The notes under the pieces were generated by a model that was not told where the DNA came from, did no database searches, and saw nothing but the letters and a program-made list of their open reading frames with translations. This document shows, piece by piece, positions 16,716-25,663 of a DNA stretch of 64,000 nucleotides (positions within the stretch are counted from its first letter, which is position 1; each line of letters opens with the position of its first letter). The stretch lies in contig JAVEQK010000006.1 in the NCBI GenBank assembly GCA_034007705.1, forward strand, positions 1 to 64,000. Direction: 5' to 3'. The position numbers were made by a program, and so were the translations under genes. The stretch comes from UBA10518 sp022837185 (GTDB lineage Bacteria > Desulfobacterota > Desulfobulbia > Desulfobulbales > Desulfobulbaceae).

Positions 16716-17425
16716 GGGCCTTCCTCATCGCGGAGGACAAAATGAACAGGGACCTGGACCTGCATGGCCGCCGCCCGGCCGCCAACGGAACCCGGCTGGA
16801 ACCGCCACTGCCGCACCGCCCGCAGGGCGGCATCATCCAGCAGTCTGTAGGAACTGCTGCCGTGCACCTGGACACTCTGCACCAACCCCTCCTCCGTTAC
16901 CCGGACCGCCAGCACCACCGTCCCTTCCCAGCCCCTTTTGCGGGCCAGTTCCGGATAGAGCGGCGGCCGGTTCTCCGCCGCCAGGGGAGCCGCCTGCCGC
17001 ACGGCCTCGCGTCCCGCCGACGGGCGGACATCACCTCCGCCATCCGCGGCCGGCCGGGGTGCCGGCCGCGCAAATACGCCTTTTTCCCGCCCGGCATCGC
17101 CGGGCTCCGGACCGCCGCCATCCACCCGTTCCCGCCGGATCACCTTTTTCCTCCGTTCCGGCCTGACCTGCGGGACCGGCGTCATTTCCGAGGCGCCGCC
17201 CTTGGCGCTTCTCTCTGTTTCCTGTTCCGCCCGCGCCGCCGGCTTTTTCGCTTCCCCGGCGGTATTTTCCGGAACAGGAGCCGGCGCCGGCCGGACGAAA
17301 CTGACCGTCACCTGGCCTGACCCCCGCACGGCCGGCAACTGCAGCATCCTTTCGGGCACAACCGCCAGGAAAAAAAGGAGGTGCATCGCCGATGCCAGCA
17401 GCAGGGCCGGGCCCAAGCGCCCCAT
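16712..17425 (-). CDS. tonB: TonB energy-transducing protein
   Basis: A 237-residue protein with an N-terminal membrane anchor (about residues 6-24), a proline/charged periplasmic stretch, and a C-terminal TonB domain (about 155-235) containing YPELARKRGWEGTVVL and AVRQWRFQPG. It passes the proton-motive energy harvested by ExbB/ExbD to the outer-membrane receptor. It lies 2 bp after exbD, so this operon carries its own dedicated energiser. Confidence 0.92.
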   Translation of the reverse strand: MGRLGPALLLASAMHLLFFLAVVPERMLQLPAVRGSGQVTVSFVRPAPAPVPENTAGEAKKPAARAEQETERSAKGGASEMTPVPQVRPERRKKVIRRERVDGGGPEPGDAGREKGVFARPAPRPAADGGGDVRPSAGREAVRQAAPLAAENRPPLYPELARKRGWEGTVVLAVRVTEEGLVQSVQVHGSSSYRLLDDAALRAVRQWRFQPGSVGGRAAAMQVQVPVHFVLRDEEGP

Positions 17426-17427
17426 AC

Positions 17428-17847
17428 CTACCTCCTGGGCTCCGCCTGCAGGGAAATAGCGGTTATCCCCGCCCCGCTGATCGCGTCGAGCACCGTGTAG
17501 AGCTCCTGATAGGACACCGCCTTATCGGCGAAGAGCATGACTTCGGGGTTTCCCTCCCCTTCATTGTCCCAGCCGGCCAGCCGGGCGCCGAGCTGTTCCA
17601 GGCTCAGCCGCTCCCTGTTGAGGTAGAGAACGGTCCCGCCCTGTTCGACCGCCACCGACACCGACAACCTGGACTCCGGCGAGGGGTTCGCCCGCGCCGA
17701 CTCCGGCAGCTCCACCTTCATCCCCTTGTGTACGGCCATGGACAGCATGGCATAGATGAAGAACACCAGCAGCAGAAAGACGATGTCGATCAGCGGCACC
17801 ATTTCGATGCGGGCCGGCTTGCGCCGGTAGCGGTGCCTGAGCTTCAT
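17428..17847 (-). CDS. exbD: ExbD/TolR family biopolymer transport protein
   Basis: A 139-residue protein with one N-terminal membrane helix preceded by IEMVPLIDIVFLLLVFF; the Asp in this helix carries protons in the ExbB-ExbD channel. The rest is a small periplasmic domain. It overlaps exbB by 4 bases (ATGA). It works with ExbB and TonB for corrinoid uptake through BtuB. Confidence 0.92.
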   Translation of the reverse strand: MKLRHRYRRKPARIEMVPLIDIVFLLLVFFIYAMLSMAVHKGMKVELPESARANPSPESRLSVSVAVEQGGTVLYLNRERLSLEQLGARLAGWDNEGEGNPEVMLFADKAVSYQELYTVLDAISGAGITAISLQAEPRR

Positions 17848-18482
17848 GCCTGCCCGCCTTCCCGGCCTCTGTTTCGGCCGACAAGGCGCTCGTGGGTCAG
17901 TTCCAGGCTGGTGGCGTATTTTTCCATTTCATGGGCGGCCTTCTCAATCCGGCTGTTGAAGTAATTGTACGGAAAGACCGACATGATGGCAATGCCCAGC
18001 CCGGCAGCCGTGGTAATCAGGGCCTGGGCGATGCCGCCGGTGACCGCCCGCGGATCCTCCAGGCCGGCCACGCCCAGCATCTTGAACGAGGTGATGATGC
18101 CCAGCACCGTGCCGAATATTCCCAGCAGGGGACTGACCGTGATCATGGTATCGAGCACCGCCATGAAGCGCTGCATTTTCCTGACCTGCGCTTCCGCCTC
18201 GGCCTCCATGGCCCGGCCCATGTCAAAATCGCGGTGCAGGATGCCGGAAACCAGGACGCGGATCACATAATCGCCGCTGTGCCTGGTGCGCAGCCTGATC
18301 TCCTCCCATTCCCCCCTGGAGGCCAGGTCCAGCACATCCCCGGCCAGGCTGCTGTTCCGTTTCCGCATGGAGGACCACCAGAACATGCTCCGGTCGAGAA
18401 TCACCACCAGGGCCAGAAACGAACAGGCCAGCAGGGGCCACATGACCGGCCCGCCGCTCTGATAAACTTCCCACATGCGCAT
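17844..18482 (-). CDS. exbB: ExbB/TolQ/MotA family proton channel protein
   Basis: A 212-residue protein with three membrane helices. The conserved block LDTMITVSPLLGIFGTVLGII marks the MotA/TolQ/ExbB domain. The start at 18482 has AAGGAG seven bases upstream; a longer frame to 18584 has none. Its place between btuB and exbD-tonB favours ExbB over TolQ. Confidence 0.9.
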   Translation of the reverse strand: MRMWEVYQSGGPVMWPLLACSFLALVVILDRSMFWWSSMRKRNSSLAGDVLDLASRGEWEEIRLRTRHSGDYVIRVLVSGILHRDFDMGRAMEAEAEAQVRKMQRFMAVLDTMITVSPLLGIFGTVLGIITSFKMLGVAGLEDPRAVTGGIAQALITTAAGLGIAIMSVFPYNYFNSRIEKAAHEMEKYATSLELTHERLVGRNRGREGGQA

Positions 18483-18558
18483 GAGAACTGCTCCTTTTTC
18501 CATTGGGTCCCCGGGCGGGAAAAATCCCCCGGGGACCCGGTTCACCCGCTGTACCCTC

Positions 18559-20532
18559 TCAGAAATCCCACCGCAGTCCGGCAAAAAAACTGCGGCCGGG
18601 CATGGGGTTGTTCAGCACATGGGCGTACTCCTCGTCAAAGATATTGCGGATTTCCCCCCGCACGGACCATTTGCCGTAGACATCGCTGTCCAGGAAACGG
18701 TACCCGGCCGTCAGATCGGCGACCACGAAGCTGTCAAGCTTGACAACGGGCACGGGATAGACCATTGACTGCCAGTCCTGCACCGACTGCGACCCGTTGT
18801 ACGCTGCGTTGAACCGGCAGAACCAGCGGGCTCCGTCGGCCAGCACCACTCCGGCCGAATACGTGGTGGTGCTGGTATACAGCAGGTCCTCCCCGGTCTC
18901 GTCGTCCTCGTACCTGGTCAGGACCGTCAGGTTCAGATAGGGCCGCAGCTCCCAGGCCAGGTTCAACGGCGCCCCGAGGTCATAGGACGTTTCGGCCTCG
19001 ACCCCGTTAATGGTGGCGCTGCCCTGGTTGACCCAGGAGCTTGACCCGTCCTCGAGGATGAAGTTGGTGATCTTGTCGTCAAAATCGGTGGCAAAGACCG
19101 TCAGGTACGCAGCCAGTCCTCCCTGGACAAAATCCAGCCCCCCTTCAAAGGTCTCCGATTTTTCCGGCTTGAGTTCGGGATTGCCCACCGTGCGGATCCC
19201 CCAGTGAAAATAATCGGCCGCCAGCTGGTCCGCCGCGGGCATGACGAATCCCTCGGCGTACCTGGCCCGCAGCTTGAGCGAATCGGTCAGCATCCAGGCC
19301 AGGCCGACGGTCGGGGTCAGGTTGTTCTCGCTTTCGTCCCTGCCCAGCGGCTGGACGACCTCGACGTCGTACCAGTCATAGCGGAGCCCCGCCGTCACCA
19401 CCAGCCGGTTGTCGAAGACGGTTCCCTTGCCGAGGAGGAATACCGCGGGATTGGCATATTCCGTTTTTTGCGGCACCCAGGTGTTTTCGACCTCGTACCT
19501 GACCCAGTCAAACCCTCCGGTCAGGGTCGTTTTTCCCCATCTGCCGCTGATCTGGGCCTGGGCGCCCTGCTGATCCGTATCGTTGCGGTCCGTGGCCCCG
19601 GTATCCCACCCGTCCGGATTGGAAGCGGCCGGGTAGGTCCAGCTGTTTTCATCCTTGCCGAAAAAATAGCGGGCCGTCCACTGATACTTTTTTGCCGCGT
19701 CACTGCCGTCATAGCGGAAATCAAGGGAATAGTTGTCCTTGTCGGTGGTGTCGTCCGTGTCCGGCAGATCAATATACCCCGGATTGCCGTCATCTTCGAC
19801 CCTGAAGCCGGTCAAGACAACCCCCAGACGGTTGCTGTCCGCGAACGAATATCCGGTGTTGAGGCTGATGCCGCTCCTGACGTCGTAGCCGGTGTTCGGG
19901 TAGGTCCGCCCCGCCCCGGTCTCGTAATCGCCGAGGGTCTGAACCGTCGCCGCGCCGGCGAAATCAAAGCCGCCGCCCAGGCCCGTTGCGCCGACCGAAC
20001 CCTCATACTCGTCGAAACTGCCCGCCCCACCTTCCACGAACATTGCATTTTCACGGCCCTGGCGGGTTATGATGTTGACAACCCCGCCCACCCCGCCGGA
20101 ACCGTACTGCACCGCTCCGGGGCCGCGGATAATTTCGATCCGTTCGACGTTGCGGGTAAAGATCTTGGCGAGGTTGCCGGTCCCGGCCCGCCGGCCGTCC
20201 AGCAGGATCAGAACATGGCCCTGCAGGTCGTTGCCGTGGGTCTCGGTCCTGAACCCGCGCAGGGCAATCGCCGTCAGCGAGCCGGGATACTTCTGCAGGT
20301 GGCCCAGTCCCAGCTCGGCAAACAGGTCCCCCACATTGCGGGCCGCCGCCCGTTCAAGATCCTCACGGCTGATCACCGTAATGTTGGCGGTGACATCCTT
20401 CCTGGCCTCCTCGATCCGGCCGGCGGTCACAACCACTTCGTCCAGCACCCTGATCTCCGCCGCATGGACCGTCACTCCGGCTGCGGCCGCCAGGGTCACC
20501 AGGGTTGTCATCCGGCATGTTCTGCGTACCAT
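18559..20532 (-). CDS. btuB: TonB-dependent cobalamin receptor BtuB
   Basis: A 657-residue outer-membrane receptor: signal peptide (about 1-24), TonB box (EVVVTAG), plug domain with NVGDLFAEL and GVGGVVNIITRQG, and a beta barrel ending in a C-terminal aromatic residue (LRWDF). The ATG at 20532 follows GGAGGAAAAA. The cobalamin riboswitch and terminator in its leader identify corrinoids as the substrate, which the sequence of the receptor alone would not do. It heads the seven-gene uptake operon. Confidence 0.95.
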   Translation of the reverse strand: MVRRTCRMTTLVTLAAAAGVTVHAAEIRVLDEVVVTAGRIEEARKDVTANITVISREDLERAAARNVGDLFAELGLGHLQKYPGSLTAIALRGFRTETHGNDLQGHVLILLDGRRAGTGNLAKIFTRNVERIEIIRGPGAVQYGSGGVGGVVNIITRQGRENAMFVEGGAGSFDEYEGSVGATGLGGGFDFAGAATVQTLGDYETGAGRTYPNTGYDVRSGISLNTGYSFADSNRLGVVLTGFRVEDDGNPGYIDLPDTDDTTDKDNYSLDFRYDGSDAAKKYQWTARYFFGKDENSWTYPAASNPDGWDTGATDRNDTDQQGAQAQISGRWGKTTLTGGFDWVRYEVENTWVPQKTEYANPAVFLLGKGTVFDNRLVVTAGLRYDWYDVEVVQPLGRDESENNLTPTVGLAWMLTDSLKLRARYAEGFVMPAADQLAADYFHWGIRTVGNPELKPEKSETFEGGLDFVQGGLAAYLTVFATDFDDKITNFILEDGSSSWVNQGSATINGVEAETSYDLGAPLNLAWELRPYLNLTVLTRYEDDETGEDLLYTSTTTYSAGVVLADGARWFCRFNAAYNGSQSVQDWQSMVYPVPVVKLDSFVVADLTAGYRFLDSDVYGKWSVRGEIRNIFDEEYAHVLNNPMPGRSFFAGLRWDF

Positions 20533-20571
20533 TTTTTCCTCCTTACGCACATCAGTTGGCGGTCCGGAAAG

Positions 20572-20606
20572 AAAAAACCCCGGACCGATGAATATCGATC
20601 CGGGGT
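20572..20606 (-). terminator. Riboswitch expression-platform terminator
   Basis: On the minus strand a 13-bp stem (20606-20594 with 20589-20577, one mismatch) with a 4-base loop is followed directly by TTTTTT. It lies between the cobalamin riboswitch and btuB and is the expected off-state of the switch when cobalamin is bound. Confidence 0.85.
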
Positions 20607-20667
20607 CCCTGATTTTCCCGCAGATGCATGTGGCCGAGCTCTGTTCCACGAAGCTGTGCCGATTTGA

Positions 20668-20845
20668 TTTCAGGCAGGTCTTCTGACTTTCCCCGCCTTC
20701 CGACGACCTTCCCATCCTGTCCGGACAGTGGCTTCCATGGTCGAAAGGCTCCCTTTCCCGGGGGAAAGGAGGAGATCACAGCGGCGGGCCCGTCCCCGAT
20801 TCACACGGGGTTCCCTTTTCATCCGCGGAGCGGAACCTGAAGTAT
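20668..20845 (-). promoter_or_regulatory. Cobalamin (AdoCbl) riboswitch
   Basis: The minus strand shows the family landmarks in order: AAAAGGGAACCCCGTGTGAA, GCCGCTGTGATC, a long variable stem, GCCACTG, and finally the B12 box AGTCAGAAGACCTGCCTG (about 20688-20671). It lies in the leader of btuB with a terminator downstream, so cobalamin should switch the uptake operon off. Boundaries are approximate. Confidence 0.93.
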
Positions 20846-20853
20846 GTATTCTG

Positions 20854-20882
20854 TCTCTATCCGAAAAGCCTCCCGGCGTCAA
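20854..20882 (-). promoter_or_regulatory. Candidate promoter of the B12 uptake operon
   Basis: TTGACG (20882-20877) and TAGAGA (20859-20854) are separated by 17 bases on the minus strand. Transcription would start near 20847, exactly at the beginning of the riboswitch, which supports the call despite the weak -10 box. Confidence 0.5.
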
Positions 20883-20921
20883 TCCCTTTTGATGCGGATG
20901 GAGCAGTCTTTCTTTCCTTTG

Positions 20922-21926
20922 CTACAGGGCCCTGTTGGCATGCATGTGGAGGACAAGGTCCAGCATGCGGTTGGAATAGCCCCATTCATTGTCGTACCAG
21001 GCCATCACCTTGATCGCGGTGCCGGCCACCCTGGTACAGAGCCCGTCGACAATGGCCGAGTGCGGGTCTCCCTGGAAGTCCCTGGACACCAGCGGTTCCT
21101 CGGTATAGCGGAGATAGCGGCTGGCGGCATCGCTCAGGGCCGCGTTCACCTCCGGCACCGTGGTTTCCTTTTCCACTTCCATGACCGCGTCCACCAGGGA
21201 AACATTGGGGGTCGGCACCCTGACCGCCAGGCCGTCGAACTTGTTTTTGAGCTCCGGAATGACCAGGGCCACCGCCGACGCGGCCCCGGTCTTGGTCGGG
21301 ATCATGGACATGGCCGCCGCCCTGGCCCTTCGCAGGTCATTGTGGGGAAAATCGAGCAGCCGCTGATCGCCGGTATAGGCATGGACCGTGGTCATCAGGC
21401 CGTACTTGATGCCGAACCTGTTGAGGATGACCTGGGCGACCGGGGCCAGGCAGTTGGTGGTGCAGGAGGCATTGGAAACGACGTGGTGGGCGGTGGGATC
21501 ATACTCGTCCTCATTGACCCCCATGACTATGGTCTTGACATCGCCCTTGGCCGGCGCGGAGATGATGACCTTGGCCGCTCCGGCGTCAATATGGGCCTTG
21601 GCCGTATCATTGTCACGGAAAATACCGGTGCATTCCAGCACGTATTCGGCGCCGAGCGCCCCCCACGGAATTTCCGCCGGCTGCCGGTGGCTGCTGACCG
21701 GGACCTCCCTGCCGTCGACGACGACGCAGTTGTCGCCGGCCTGGACCTCGCTGGCAAAGGTCCCCATGATCGAATCGTACTTGAGCAGATGGGCGATGGT
21801 TTTCACGTCCGTCAGGTCGTTGATGCCGACCACTTCGATGTCCCGGAATGCCGGATCCTGTCCCAGAGCCCGAAAAATGTTCCTGCCGATGCGGCCGAAG
21901 CCGTTGATGCCGATGCGTATGCTCAT
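20922..21926 (-). CDS. gap: Glyceraldehyde-3-phosphate dehydrogenase, type I
   Basis: A 334-residue enzyme converting glyceraldehyde-3-phosphate to 1,3-bisphosphoglycerate with NAD. The nucleotide fold begins IGINGFGRIGRN, Asp37 favours NAD over NADP, and the catalytic cysteine is Cys155 in SNASCTTNC. The ATG at 21926 is best placed relative to AGGGAG; an in-frame GTG two codons upstream is too close to it. It serves glycolysis/gluconeogenesis and stands as a separate unit downstream of the glgA group. Confidence 0.96.
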   Translation of the reverse strand: MSIRIGINGFGRIGRNIFRALGQDPAFRDIEVVGINDLTDVKTIAHLLKYDSIMGTFASEVQAGDNCVVVDGREVPVSSHRQPAEIPWGALGAEYVLECTGIFRDNDTAKAHIDAGAAKVIISAPAKGDVKTIVMGVNEDEYDPTAHHVVSNASCTTNCLAPVAQVILNRFGIKYGLMTTVHAYTGDQRLLDFPHNDLRRARAAAMSMIPTKTGAASAVALVIPELKNKFDGLAVRVPTPNVSLVDAVMEVEKETTVPEVNAALSDAASRYLRYTEEPLVSRDFQGDPHSAIVDGLCTRVAGTAIKVMAWYDNEWGYSNRMLDLVLHMHANRAL

Positions 21927-21989
21927 ATGCACTCCCTTTATCTGATTGATGGCGCCCGTGCGGCACGGCTCGTTACCGGAAGCCGCCGG

Positions 21990-22907
21990 TCAGCCGTTCA
22001 TTGCAGCGGAACTGAGCAGGTCCCTGTTCTCCCTGACCACGGCCTGCAACTGCACCATTCTGGTAATCGCCTCGTCGCAGGTCGGGTTCACCCCGAGGGC
22101 CCGCTGATACATCTTCAACGCCTGAATGTACCACTGGCCGCTGAGATAACTCCAGCCGGCCAGGCAGAAGCCTTCGGCCGCGTCTCCTGCGTACATGTCG
22201 GCAAATATCGTGCTCAGCTCCTCGCCCCAGAGCAGCCGCACCGTCTCCTCCCTCTCGATGAGCAGGCGGACCACCAGGCTGTTGCCGGCAAAATCCGCCA
22301 TCATCAGCCGTAATATATAGCCGGCATGAATGAAGAGAAAGGCTATCTGTTCCATCTGCCTGACCGCGTCGGCGGCGGCCCTGTCGAGCAGGTCGCGCAC
22401 ATCGATGATCTCATCGAGACTGAAGGCCGCCCGCGCCCCGGGGCGGGGGGCGGCAGCAAGTTCCAGCGGACGGTCCTTCAGCCTGCAGGCCGCCGGCCCG
22501 TACCGGTTGAGCAGGTAGATGTTTTCCTTCAGCATCATGGTTTCATGGAATATGGAACCGATCAGCCAGTCGAACATGCTGCCGCTCACATCCCGCACAT
22601 TGTCGGCCTCCGGCCAGACCGCGTGGCAGAGGTCCTTGAGCTTCCACAGGGGGCCTTTCCTGCTGTCGGTGCCCACCGCGTGGGCGAGCCTGTTCCAGAT
22701 CTCCGCCCGGCAGCATGCGGTATTCTGATCCAGGAGATCGGCGCAGTTCCATCTCCCCGGATGACGGCAGTCGAGATAAATCAGGTACATCTCCTGGAAA
22801 AGGCGGTTAAGCCGGAAAAAATCGTCGATCAGCTGCCGGACGAAAAAATTCTTGCGCTTCTCAAACCACCTGTTCCGAGGACCACCTGACGATCCGATTC
22901 CGGTCAT
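21990..22907 (-). CDS. Orphan helical protein coupled to glgA
   Basis: A 305-residue protein I do not recognise as a named family. It is mostly helical, rich in Trp, Cys and Leu, and its last 70 residues (AEGFCLAGWSYLSGQWYIQALKMYQRAL) look like one or two tetratricopeptide-like repeats. The start overlaps the glgA stop by four bases (ATGA at 22904-22907), so the two are translated together. A role linked to glycogen synthesis is suggested only by this coupling. No signal peptide or membrane helix is evident. Confidence 0.7.
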   Translation of the reverse strand: MTGIGSSGGPRNRWFEKRKNFFVRQLIDDFFRLNRLFQEMYLIYLDCRHPGRWNCADLLDQNTACCRAEIWNRLAHAVGTDSRKGPLWKLKDLCHAVWPEADNVRDVSGSMFDWLIGSIFHETMMLKENIYLLNRYGPAACRLKDRPLELAAAPRPGARAAFSLDEIIDVRDLLDRAAADAVRQMEQIAFLFIHAGYILRLMMADFAGNSLVVRLLIEREETVRLLWGEELSTIFADMYAGDAAEGFCLAGWSYLSGQWYIQALKMYQRALGVNPTCDEAITRMVQLQAVVRENRDLLSSAAMNG

Positions 22908-24574
22908 TCTTCCCACCGCTGCGGCTCGGGATAACAAGCCATCTGCACCGCCTCCTCGTATAAAGCCAGGTAGCGGTCTTTGACCCGGTCCCAGGTGTGG
23001 TGTTCCCGGATGCGCTGCACCGCCTGCACCTGCATGGCCTTTATCCGGTCCGGGTCTTTCCTGTACAGAGACAACGCCCTGCGCACCGCCTCGATCATGG
23101 CCTCAACGGTATGGTCGGCGTAGGTAAATCCCGTCTGACCGTCAATGACCTTCACCAGGCCGCCGACCGCGTGAACGATCGGCAGGCTGCCCAACAGCTG
23201 GGCGATGTAATCGGTCAGCCCGCACGGTTCATACTGGGAAGGAATAAGGAGGAAATCGCCCGCCGCGTAGACCTGCAGGGCCAGGTCCTGATCGTATCCC
23301 TTGAGGAAGCAGACGCGCCCGGAGAACTCTTTCCCCCCCGTCAAGGCGGCCAACCGCTCCTCGAATTCCCGGCCGCCGCTGCCCAGCACCAGGAGCTGAA
23401 AATTTTTGTCGTCGACGAGGAGCTGCTCCATGGTGTCGATCAGCAGGTCCACTCCCTTCTGGGAGGTCAGGCGGCCGATGAAGGTCAGCAGCGGCTGGTC
23501 CGGGTGCATTGCCAGGCGGCCGAGCTGGATGACCCTGGACCATTTCTTCCTGCCGCCCAGGGAACGGAGCAGGGTTTCCTTGCAGACCCGCTTGCCGTTC
23601 AGCCGGCCCCGGCCGGGATCAAATCCGGCGGCCAGCCCGAACTGCTTTCCCCTGGCCGCGTTGAAATCGCGGGGATTGATGCCGTTGGTGATCCCGGCCA
23701 GCCGGACTCCGCGCCGCAGGAGATGATGCCCCAGCCAGCCGGTTCGGGCATCCTCCGCCGTTTCCTGCAGCTCACGGGCATACTGTTCGCTCACCGTGTT
23801 CATCACCGCGTAGCCGGAGGCGGCGATGAACGGATCAAAGGCGCCGCCGAGCAGGGAACCCTGCACCACCCTGTCCGGCAGGCCGGTGACGGCCCGGGCA
23901 AAGGGCAGGTCGGCGACATCCTGATGGTAGCCGATGCCGGCGTTGTGGACGGTGACCACCGCCCCGGTACAGCGGAAGAAATGGCGGTACCCCTCGAGTT
24001 CGCGGATCAGGGCCGGCAGGACCGCCGCATGCCCGTCCTGGCAGTGGATGACGTCCGGCCTCTCACCCAGGATGCACATCAGGCCGAGGGCGGCCTTCTG
24101 GAGCAGAATGTTCATGGCGAAATAGTCCAGATGCCCCGCGCCGCTGCGCTGCCAGGCATGGAGCTCCTCCTCGGCGGCGGTGTAGGTGTAGACCCCCATT
24201 TTTTCAGCAAACCGTTCGGACTCAACGAGATAAATGGTCACCTTTTTCCTGACCGCCTGCCAGATCGATACTTTTTCCCGCCGCACCATATCGGCATAGT
24301 CCATGTCGACGGCAAAGGTATTATTGTCCAGCCCGGCCGGCTCCTTCTCCGGACACGCCCCCATCAGTTCCAGGGGAGCGAAGCCCAGGGCCGGGGCATC
24401 CATGAAGCCGTAGCGGGGCAGAACCACCCGCACCGGACAGCGCCCCGCGGCCAGGCTTTCCGCCAACTGCCGGCAGACGTCCTTGACCCCGCCGGCGCCT
24501 GCCAGTCCGTCATATTCCCGGGAGATCATCCATACGGAGCGGATCCCGGATTTACTCGCTTTTTCTGCTGCCAT
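22904..24574 (-). CDS. glgA: Glycogen synthase (ADP-glucose type, GT5)
   Basis: A 556-residue glycosyltransferase with the two-domain GT-B fold. The N-terminal part has GLAGAGGVKDVCRQL, a variant of the usual sugar-nucleotide motif, and the C-terminal part has TFIGRLTSQKGVDLL and PSQYEPCGL, which bind the nucleotide-sugar. It extends alpha-1,4-glucan chains from ADP-glucose (some relatives prefer UDP-glucose). The ATG at 24574 has AAGGA upstream. Its 5' end overlaps aroC by 23 bases and its 3' end overlaps the orphan gene by 4. Confidence 0.9.
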   Translation of the reverse strand: MAAEKASKSGIRSVWMISREYDGLAGAGGVKDVCRQLAESLAAGRCPVRVVLPRYGFMDAPALGFAPLELMGACPEKEPAGLDNNTFAVDMDYADMVRREKVSIWQAVRKKVTIYLVESERFAEKMGVYTYTAAEEELHAWQRSGAGHLDYFAMNILLQKAALGLMCILGERPDVIHCQDGHAAVLPALIRELEGYRHFFRCTGAVVTVHNAGIGYHQDVADLPFARAVTGLPDRVVQGSLLGGAFDPFIAASGYAVMNTVSEQYARELQETAEDARTGWLGHHLLRRGVRLAGITNGINPRDFNAARGKQFGLAAGFDPGRGRLNGKRVCKETLLRSLGGRKKWSRVIQLGRLAMHPDQPLLTFIGRLTSQKGVDLLIDTMEQLLVDDKNFQLLVLGSGGREFEERLAALTGGKEFSGRVCFLKGYDQDLALQVYAAGDFLLIPSQYEPCGLTDYIAQLLGSLPIVHAVGGLVKVIDGQTGFTYADHTVEAMIEAVRRALSLYRKDPDRIKAMQVQAVQRIREHHTWDRVKDRYLALYEEAVQMACYPEPQRWEE

Positions 24575-25661
24575 TGCCCGTTGTCCTTCGTGTTTCCAAA
24601 AGCACCAGATGCCGGAGAAGATGATCTGCAAGGGTCAGGCGCACCATGGCCTCGCATACCGGGACGATGCGGGGGATGGCCGATATGTCGTGCCTGCCCC
24701 CGACCGTGATGGTCACCGGCTCGTTGCGGAGGTTGACGGTCTGCTGTTCCTTGTGGATGGAGGGAATCGGCTTGACCGCGGCCCGCATGACCAGTTCGTC
24801 GCCGTTGGCGATTCCGGCCAGGATCCCCCCGGAATTATTGCCGAGAAAGCCCGTCGGCGAAATCGGATCGTTGTTTTCCGAGCCAAGCATGTCCGCGGCC
24901 TGGAAGCCCGCGCCGATCTCGACCCCCTTGACCGCGCCGATGGACATCAGGGCGCGGGCCAGTTCGGCGTCGAGCTTGTCGAAAACCGGCTCCCCCAGCC
25001 CCGGGAGGCAGGTTGCCCGGATTTCGACGATGCCCCCCAGGGAATCCCCCTGGGCGCGCACCTCCTGGATCCGCCCGGCCATTTTTTCCGCCGCCTCGTC
25101 ATCGGGGCAGAAAAAAGGATTCCGCTCCACGGCCTCCATGTCCCGCCGCCCGGCCCGCACTCCGCCCAGGGCGGTGGTATAGCCGGTGACCGTGATGCCG
25201 TACAATTTGAGCAGACGGCCGGCCACCGCGCCCGCCGCGACCCGGGCCGCCGTCTCCCGGGCCGAGGCCCGGCCCCCGCCCCGGTAATCACGAATTCCGT
25301 ATTTTCTCTGGTAGGTCAGGTCGCCGTGTCCGGGACGGAACACGTCCTTGAGGTTGTCGTAGGATTCGGAGCGGGCATCCCGGTTGAAGATGACCAGGGA
25401 AATCGGGGTGCCGGTGGTCAGGTCGCAGGCCGCCCCATCCGGGCGGAACGTGCCGGACAGGATCTCCACCGCGTCGGGCTCCCGGCGGGGGCTCTCCCCC
25501 CTGCCCTTGCCCGGTCTTCTCTTCTCCAGTTCCTGCTGAATGATATCCGCCGAGAGTTCAATGCCCGGGGGGCAGCCGTCAATGACCGCGCCGACGGCCC
25601 GGCCGTGTGATTCTCCCCAGGTTGTCACCCTGAACAGGGTGCCGAAGGTGTTTCCCGCCAT
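24552..25661 (-). CDS. aroC: Chorismate synthase
   Basis: A 369-residue FMN-dependent enzyme that makes chorismate from EPSP, the last step of the shikimate pathway. Family signatures are TWGESHG near the start, HGDLTYQRKYGIRDYRGGGR, and the run RASARETAARVAAGAVAG. The length is normal. It follows aroK by 2 bp, so the two shikimate genes form an operon that continues into glgA. Confidence 0.97.
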   Translation of the reverse strand: MAGNTFGTLFRVTTWGESHGRAVGAVIDGCPPGIELSADIIQQELEKRRPGKGRGESPRREPDAVEILSGTFRPDGAACDLTTGTPISLVIFNRDARSESYDNLKDVFRPGHGDLTYQRKYGIRDYRGGGRASARETAARVAAGAVAGRLLKLYGITVTGYTTALGGVRAGRRDMEAVERNPFFCPDDEAAEKMAGRIQEVRAQGDSLGGIVEIRATCLPGLGEPVFDKLDAELARALMSIGAVKGVEIGAGFQAADMLGSENNDPISPTGFLGNNSGGILAGIANGDELVMRAAVKPIPSIHKEQQTVNLRNEPVTITVGGRHDISAIPRIVPVCEAMVRLTLADHLLRHLVLLETRRTTGNGSRKSE

Positions 25662-25663
25662 AA

